A stretch of 56,346 nt of DNA, taken from NCBI GenBank assembly GCA_964620485.1, contig CAZUGU010000005.1, positions 1 through 56,346 of the forward strand, written 5' to 3'. Below, piece by piece: positions 51,505 through 56,346 of the stretch. The notes beneath the pieces were generated by a model that was not told the origin of the DNA, did not search any database, and was given only the letters and a program-made list of their open reading frames with translations. This DNA comes from CAZTUH01 sp964620485. GTDB lineage: Bacteria; Pseudomonadota; Gammaproteobacteria; Burkholderiales; Burkholderiaceae_B. The translations under genes and the position numbers were made by a program. Each line of letters opens with the position of its first letter. Position 1 is the first letter of the stretch.

Positions 51505-51993
51505 ATGATTAACAAATCTAATAATTTTCAACCATTTTATGATGATGTTTCAATGTGTGATTTACAGCGTGCATATATAAAAGACATTTCATTAGAAATG
51601 CCTAATGCACCAGAGATCTTCTTAAAGACAGAAATTCCAAAAATAAATATTAATATTAATGTAGGCGGTCGTCTCCTTATAGAAAACATTTTTGAATCTA
51701 CAATTACTGCTACAGTTACTGCAAGTATTAAAAATGAAATTGTTTATTTAATTGAAATGACCCAAGCAGGTATTTTTAAATTACGCAATAACCTGAATCA
51801 GGAAATGAATTTTTTATCTAGTATAACTTGTCCAAATATCTTATATCCTTATTTGCGTTCAAATATTGCTGATCTAATCATTAGAATATCTATGCCGCCT
51901 TTATATTTATCTGAGATAAATTTTAAAAATATGCATGAAAAGAAATTATCTGAATCTATGACGCAATCTGGCAATTTTGAAAATGGTGAATAA
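51505..51993 (+). CDS. secB: Protein-export chaperone SecB
   Basis: Tetrameric chaperone that delivers unfolded precursors to SecA. I start at the ATG at 51505 (162 residues); the upstream ATG at 51469 adds twelve hydrophobic residues not found in SecB, and neither has a clear ribosome site. Core signatures are DLQRAYIKDISLEMPNAPEIF and CPNILYPYLRSNIADLI, with MPPLYLSEINF near the end. The C-terminal SecA-binding tail is shortened and no longer strongly acidic. Its presence fits the exported proteins seen here (PstS, ProX). Confidence 0.93.
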   Translation: MINKSNNFQPFYDDVSMCDLQRAYIKDISLEMPNAPEIFLKTEIPKINININVGGRLLIENIFESTITATVTASIKNEIVYLIEMTQAGIFKLRNNLNQEMNFLSSITCPNILYPYLRSNIADLIIRISMPPLYLSEINFKNMHEKKLSESMTQSGNFENGE

Positions 51994-52027
51994 TATTAAA
52001 AAGTATAAATTTTCATTGTGATTCAAT

Positions 52028-53065
52028 ATGTATGTAACTAATTCTAGTAACACTATCAATAAACCATTAGAGATTGCTGTGTTAGGCGGGGGAAGTTGGG
52101 GTACTGCATTAGCTATGTTAGCTTGTCATTATCATTCAACTCAACTTTGGGTTCGTAATCCTATTAGAGCAGTAAATATGTCAGAAACATATCAAAATCC
52201 CTATTATCTACCAGGAATCAAAATACCTAATAATTTAAATATTAATAGTAGTATCGATATAATACTTGAAAATCTTGCTTTTAATAAAAAAGAATGTTTA
52301 CTTATTTTTGCTGTACCTGTAATTGGTCTTTCTGATTTATGTCAAGATTTATCAGTTCTCTTACCAAGATATAATTTGACTCAGATTTCTATTATCTGGA
52401 CTTGCAAGGGGCTCGAAGAAAAAACATCTCGTTTACCATCTGAAATTTTTCATAATTCTTTTAAAAGTTTTTCCAAACTGAAAATTGGAGTTTTATCTGG
52501 TCCTTCCTTTGCTAGAGAAGTAATTCAGGGACTACCAACAGCATTAACAATAGCAAGTAAAAGTGTACAACTCTGTCAAACTATCATTTACGCCCTTCAT
52601 AGGAAAAACTTACGTATTTATACAAGTACAGATGTTATTGGTGTTGAAATTGGTGGTGCATTAAAAAATATAATAGCAATAGCTTGTGGTATTTCTGATG
52701 GACTCGGTCTTGGAGAAAATGCTAGATCAGCACTCATTACTCGAGGATTAGCTGAGATAAGTCGTTTTGGTATAGCATTAGGTTCAAAATCAGAGACTTT
52801 CTCAGGTTTAACTGGACTTGGTGATTTAGTGTTAACAGCTACTAGTAAACTATCAAGGAATCGTACAATAGGTTTTAAGATTGGATCTGGTTGTAAAATA
52901 GATGATATATTTTCTAAAAATATAACATCAGAAGGTTTACGCTGTGTACAATCAGTTCTTAGTCGTGCTAATAAATTACATGTTGAGTTACCTATTATTA
53001 AAGCAGTATATTCTATTCTTTTCGAGAAAATCGAACCTATGAAAGCAGTTGATTCTCTCTTGTAA
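52028..53065 (+). CDS. gpsA: NAD(P)-dependent glycerol-3-phosphate dehydrogenase
   Basis: Reduces dihydroxyacetone phosphate to sn-glycerol-3-phosphate for phospholipids, upstream of PgsA. The 345-residue protein has the dinucleotide-binding AVLGGGSWGTALA (about 18-30), the GPSFAREVIQGLPTALTIAS block, the catalytic-lysine motif GGALKNIIAIACGISDGLGLG and SGLTGLGDLVLTATSKLSRN. Complete. Follows secB by 34 bases and is the last of the rhodanese-grxC-secB-gpsA cluster. Confidence 0.97.
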   Translation: MYVTNSSNTINKPLEIAVLGGGSWGTALAMLACHYHSTQLWVRNPIRAVNMSETYQNPYYLPGIKIPNNLNINSSIDIILENLAFNKKECLLIFAVPVIGLSDLCQDLSVLLPRYNLTQISIIWTCKGLEEKTSRLPSEIFHNSFKSFSKLKIGVLSGPSFAREVIQGLPTALTIASKSVQLCQTIIYALHRKNLRIYTSTDVIGVEIGGALKNIIAIACGISDGLGLGENARSALITRGLAEISRFGIALGSKSETFSGLTGLGDLVLTATSKLSRNRTIGFKIGSGCKIDDIFSKNITSEGLRCVQSVLSRANKLHVELPIIKAVYSILFEKIEPMKAVDSLL

Positions 53066-53243
53066 AGCGATCCTTGTTATGAAAATATGTTACTTTCATC
53101 GTATTAAAATTAATAAACATATGAGGAGTTAAATATATAATTGATTGTTTAATCTTACAAAACTTTTCTTTTTACTATCTTGATTTTATTATTTTTGACT
53201 TATAATATTTTTTTGATATAAAGAATATTTTTATAGTGAAATA

Positions 53244-54179
53244 ATGAATTATTCGACAGATTTTCTATCAGGCTTATCAATAAACAGTTCACATGTTATA
53301 AAACAGTTTACTCGTCGAGGTAATTTAATAAATGCTCAATTTTTATATAGTGAAATTGCTAGACGACTAATTGATAGATTAAAATATATACGAATTAATC
53401 CGAATATGTTATTAGATGCTGGATGTGGAGTTGGTAATAACATACCACTATTATTTCATATATATCCAGAAGTCAATTATATAGGATTAGATAATTGCAA
53501 GAACTTACTAAATTATGCAAATAAAAAATTTATTCCGCATGGTATTAATTCATGGTTAAATAAAATTTTTCATAGAAAACAAAGAAATATACGTTTTGTT
53601 GAAAATGATTTATCTGATACAAAATTATTACCTGAATGTTTAGATATGATTTGGTCTAATTTATCTATACATTGGCATCCACAGCCGGATTATGTTTTAG
53701 CTGAGTGGAATAGAATTTTAAAAATAAATGGTCTGGTAGTATTTTCTTGTTTTGGGCCTGAGACATTTTCTGAATTACGTCAGGCTGTACAAAATGCTAA
53801 GTTAGTAACTGAAACATATCAATTTATAGATATGCATGATTTTGGAGATTTTTTAATAAAAAATGGTTTTGTTGATCCTGTTATAAATCAAGAAACGATT
53901 ACATTAACTTATAAAACAGCTAAACATTTAATACGAGATGTGTATGCATTAGGCGGAAATCCAATGAAAAATCGTCGTAAAAACTTGATTAGTCGATCCT
54001 GGATTGAAAAGTTGTATTCTTCTCTTGAATCTCAACGCAATGAAAACAATTTGATTCCCTTAACAATCGAAATTATTTATGGAAACGGTTGGAAAGCTCC
54101 AATTAATAGAACACTAGATAGAAACGTATACTTAAATGTTAACTCTATTAAACGATCTTATAAAAAAGATAGTAAATAA
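53244..54179 (+). CDS. bioC: BioC-like malonyl-ACP O-methyltransferase
   Basis: SAM-dependent methyltransferase, probably BioC, which methylates malonyl-ACP to start biotin's pimeloyl chain. The 311-residue protein has the class I motif LLDAGCGVGNNIPLL (about 56-70), acidic motif II YIGLDNCKN, and the DMIWSNLSIHWHPQPDYVLAEW and NGLVVFSCFGPETFSELR segments that are characteristic of betaproteobacterial BioC. BioC is the best match but a generic methyltransferase is possible; other bio genes are not in the window. Converges with the response regulator, 124 bases apart. About 180 non-coding bases separate it from gpsA. Confidence 0.85.
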   Translation: MNYSTDFLSGLSINSSHVIKQFTRRGNLINAQFLYSEIARRLIDRLKYIRINPNMLLDAGCGVGNNIPLLFHIYPEVNYIGLDNCKNLLNYANKKFIPHGINSWLNKIFHRKQRNIRFVENDLSDTKLLPECLDMIWSNLSIHWHPQPDYVLAEWNRILKINGLVVFSCFGPETFSELRQAVQNAKLVTETYQFIDMHDFGDFLIKNGFVDPVINQETITLTYKTAKHLIRDVYALGGNPMKNRRKNLISRSWIEKLYSSLESQRNENNLIPLTIEIIYGNGWKAPINRTLDRNVYLNVNSIKRSYKKDSK

Positions 54180-54303
54180 TTGGAAATGCCGTTTCTTAAA
54201 TATGAATTAAAAACAGTAATTTAATTTTTTGATCTTATGTTTATTCCTATTTAATATCTTGAATATGATATTATGAATTCTAATATATATAGATATAGAG
54301 AAA

Positions 54304-54999
54304 CTAATTTGATCCGCGCTTTCTTATAGATTCAATGCCAAGTTGTCTTAATTTTCGATAAAGATGAGTGCGCTCAAGTCCGGTTCTTTCAGATACACGA
54401 GTCATACTATATCCTTCACGCATTAAATGATATTCAAAATAAATTCGTTCAAATATATCACGCGCTTCTCGAAGCGGTTGATCAAGTGAAATACTATTGG
54501 ATTGCCCACGTGCTGTCATATTCAATTCTGATGGCGATAATTTTGATTCTCCTACATCAATCTGTTTATCCAAAGCAATAGGAATATTATTAGTAATGGC
54601 ATGAGGATGAACTGTTAAACCATTTTGAATGGTATGACCACGTAATAATGCTATTTCTACTGTTTTAAGTAATCGTTGTAAAGTAACAGGTTTTTCAAGA
54701 AAATCTATAGCGCCAATACGAGTTGCTTCAATAGCCGTATCAATAGTGCCATGGCCGCTCATCATAATAACAGGCATATTTAATAATCCTTGAGAACTCC
54801 ATTCTTTAAGTAAGCTAACGCCATCAGTATCTGGCATCCAGATATCTAACAATACTAGATCAGGTCTTATCCGAAGACGTGATGATCTTGCTTGTGCAGC
54901 ATTTTCTGCTTTTTCTACCGTATGTCCTTCATCATAGAGAATTTCGGATAATAACTCACGAACACCAACTTCGTCGTCAACCACCAGAATTCTGGGCAT
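54304..54999 (-). CDS. Response regulator with Fis-type DNA-binding domain (NtrX-like, no AAA+ domain)
   Basis: Transcriptional regulator of a two-component system. The 231 residues hold a receiver domain (1-120) with acidic pocket D8/D9, phosphoacceptor D52 in LLDIWMPD, the MMSGHG switch region and lysine in EKP; a linker (about 125-180); and a C-terminal Fis-like helix-turn-helix (about 185-231; MTRVSERTGLERTHLYRKLRQLGI). NtrX proteins usually carry a sigma-54-activating AAA+ ATPase between these; it is absent, a form I recall in Bordetella-type bacteria too. No histidine kinase is encoded in the 1.3 kb upstream, where the partner would sit, so it appears orphaned. Targets unknown. Confidence 0.92.
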   Translation of the reverse strand: MPRILVVDDEVGVRELLSEILYDEGHTVEKAENAAQARSSRLRIRPDLVLLDIWMPDTDGVSLLKEWSSQGLLNMPVIMMSGHGTIDTAIEATRIGAIDFLEKPVTLQRLLKTVEIALLRGHTIQNGLTVHPHAITNNIPIALDKQIDVGESKLSPSELNMTARGQSNSISLDQPLREARDIFERIYFEYHLMREGYSMTRVSERTGLERTHLYRKLRQLGIESIRKRGSN

Positions 55000-55248
55000 A
55001 AACCTTCACCTATTTTCTATAATTACATTATTCTATTTGTATTTCAAAATTTCTATATTTGATTAGATTTCTTCAAAAGAATATTTGAATAGATCCAATT
55101 TGACTCATTTAATTTTTTAATTATTTTTATTTCAATTAAAAATAATATCTGTGAATAAGAAGAAGATTTAAAAATACTTACCTAAATAAGTATATACAAC
55201 AAAAATAGTTAATATCAACCTATTTAGTAAACTACAGAATAAACAATG

Positions 55249-55276
55249 TAATAAATGATTTATAAATCATTTATTA
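55249..55276. repeat. 28-bp perfect palindrome (intergenic)
   Basis: TAATAAATGATTTA followed directly by its exact complement, about 250 bases upstream of the response regulator. All but two base pairs are A-T, so chance is more plausible than for the genic palindromes; an operator for a dimeric regulator is also possible. Confidence 0.7.
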
Positions 55277-55786
55277 AAACATAAATATGATCTCATATAG
55301 CAACATATTTTTATCTTAATAAGATATATCCTATTTAAATCATAGATTTAGAATGATTAAAAATCATATCATGTTGAATAATATTATTTCAAATTAATAA
55401 AAATAAAGATCTTTTTTGTTCTAAAAATCTAAATTAAATATTATAAAATTAGATAAAATATTTATATTAAGATACTAAGAATTAAACTTATAGTAAGATA
55501 ATAAGAGTTAAACGATTCAAATCTGAATGATTAATAAAACAGAAATCCATCTTACAATAACTATAATGATAATTTTGCTAAATAATTTAATTTTTTGTTT
55601 GTTATAAAATAAGAATAATATTTGCAATTTTTAAATCATTATTTTTAATAAACTGTGAATAAAAATCGTATCATAAATATTCAAATCTTCATTTTCAAAT
55701 ACTGAGATCACCTCAAATATTAATAAAAAATTTTATGCATTTACTGTGATGCTTAGGTTAGTTGATCAAATATATCTATATTGATA

Positions 55787-55823
55787 GTTTCTTGAAAATT
55801 TTCAATAGAACTTTTCAAGAAAC
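55787..55823. repeat. 12-bp-stem hairpin (intergenic)
   Basis: GTTTCTTGAAAA and its exact complement flank a 13-base loop. It lies 92 bases before the terminator-like hairpin at 55915 in DNA with no open frame. Confidence 0.65.
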
Positions 55824-55914
55824 GTATTAATTATGAATGTTTAAATATAGAAAGAAATTATTAAAGTATTAGTAAAAATAAATGCTTATAAATAGACAGT
55901 TAAGTAACAAGAAT

Positions 55915-55957
55915 ATGCTTAAATTTCATTCTGGAAAGAAATTTAAGCATTTTTTTA
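55915..55957 (+). terminator. Factor-independent terminator on the plus strand with no gene before it
   Basis: ATGCTTAAATTTC and its exact complement GAAATTTAAGCAT flank a ten-base loop and are followed by seven T's, the most textbook terminator in the window. No open frame precedes it on the plus strand, so it either ends a small RNA or marks a vanished gene. Confidence 0.7.
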
Positions 55958-56346
55958 TTTTAAATAAATTGTATAAATACAAAGTATCTTTACTATAAAA
56001 GAATAAGATTCTTATGTCGAAAAATCAAATGTTTTCTGACTATATCAGAATAAATAGAAACCTTAGAAAAATTTTCCAAAATTAGTAAGTCGTTAAAAAA
56101 TTAAAAATATTTAATAGAATAAAAGAGTTTATGAAATATAAATGAATATTTTGATCTTTTTAATTTTTTATTAACAAAACCATAAAGATAAGTTTCATTT
56201 TATTCAAAGTATAGAAATATGCTAATGATTTCAAACAATTTAATTGTTTTGGTTGATTGATTAAATAATCCTATAAATTTATATTATGATAATGTTTAAA
56301 TGTTTGAAAAAATTTATATATTCTATTTTCAATATTATATTTACTT

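Larger units (their letters stand above)
55000..56346. other. 1.35-kb terminal region without a recognisable gene
   Basis: Very AT-rich with stops in every frame; upstream of the response regulator, where a sensor kinase gene would be expected, but no kinase motif can be read. It contains a 28-bp palindrome (55249-55276), a hairpin (55787-55823) and a terminator-like structure (55915-55957). Confidence 0.55.

Noticed and set aside
1..56346. CRISPR arrays, insertion sequences, prophage genes, toxin-antitoxin or defence systems
   Set aside because: I searched both strands by eye for spaced direct repeats, transposase or integrase motifs and such gene pairs and found none; every confident gene is a housekeeping gene.

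Overview
The window comes from the AT-rich, reduced genome of a betaproteobacterium, most likely a host-restricted symbiont of the Burkholderiales. Gene order supports this: carA-carB-greA-rlmE-ftsH-folP-(glmM)-pstS-pstC, pdxJ-acpS near uvrC-pgsA, leuS-holA-proA, ispB opposite rplU-rpmA-obgE-proB, and the rhodanese-grxC-secB-gpsA run opposite gpmA are all arrangements I recall from Bordetella/Burkholderia relatives. By eye G+C is about 30% in genes and lower between them. There are no insertion sequences, phage genes, CRISPR arrays or restriction systems. At least one gene (glmM) is decayed but readable, and many intergenic stretches are long AT-only spacers. The overall picture resembles Alcaligenaceae-derived symbionts such as those of trypanosomatids, but I cannot assign a genus from sequence alone.

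Layout. 1-12,715 (minus strand): phosphate uptake (pstC partial, pstS), a glmM pseudogene, folP, ftsH, rlmE, greA, and the carbamoyl-phosphate synthase pair carA-carB. 12,860-13,810 (plus): transaldolase. 13,842-22,708 (minus): recR, ybaB, a short dnaX, the 4.5S SRP RNA, and the AddA/AddB recombination helicase-nuclease. 22,838-22,909: tRNA-Arg(CCU). 23,301-32,862 (minus): a Sua5-type tRNA t6A enzyme, clpB, pgsA, uvrC, acpS, pdxJ, and ribosomal proteins L33 and L28. 33,640-36,857 (plus): a proXWV-like betaine/proline ABC transporter. 38,324-44,032 (plus): leuS, holA, proA. 44,178-45,281 (minus): tRNA-Pro(CGG) and ispB. 45,520-48,287 (plus): rplU, rpmA, obgE, proB. 49,830-50,534 (minus): gpmA. 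50,697-54,179 (plus): rhodanese-like protein, grxC, secB, gpsA, bioC-like. 54,304-54,999 (minus): an orphan NtrX-like response regulator. The last 1.3 kb has no recognisable gene.

How the genes work together. The set keeps information processing (DnaX, HolA, AddAB, RecR, UvrC, SRP RNA, ribosomal proteins, Obg, LeuRS, RlmE, GreA), proteostasis (FtsH, ClpB, SecB), precursor synthesis (CarAB, ProA/ProB, FolP, PdxJ, IspB, GpsA, PgsA, AcpS, BioC) and two uptake systems (phosphate, compatible solutes). Several proteins look trimmed or functionally altered: DnaX lacks the tau-specific tail, ProB lacks the PUA domain, the AddA nuclease motif has lost its key aspartate, the rhodanese has lost its cysteine, and the response regulator has no AAA+ domain and no kinase beside it.

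The most unusual signal is structural. Long perfect or near-perfect inverted repeats recur throughout the window, between genes and also inside conserved coding sequence. Examples are a 42-bp perfect palindrome in proX, 28 bp in dnaX, 24 bp in pstS, and 11-13-bp stems with short loops in recR, uvrC, leuS and holA. They sit inside ordinary homologous protein blocks, so they do not look like inserted elements. Local template-switch (quasipalindrome) mutation, or selection on nucleic-acid structure, could explain them.
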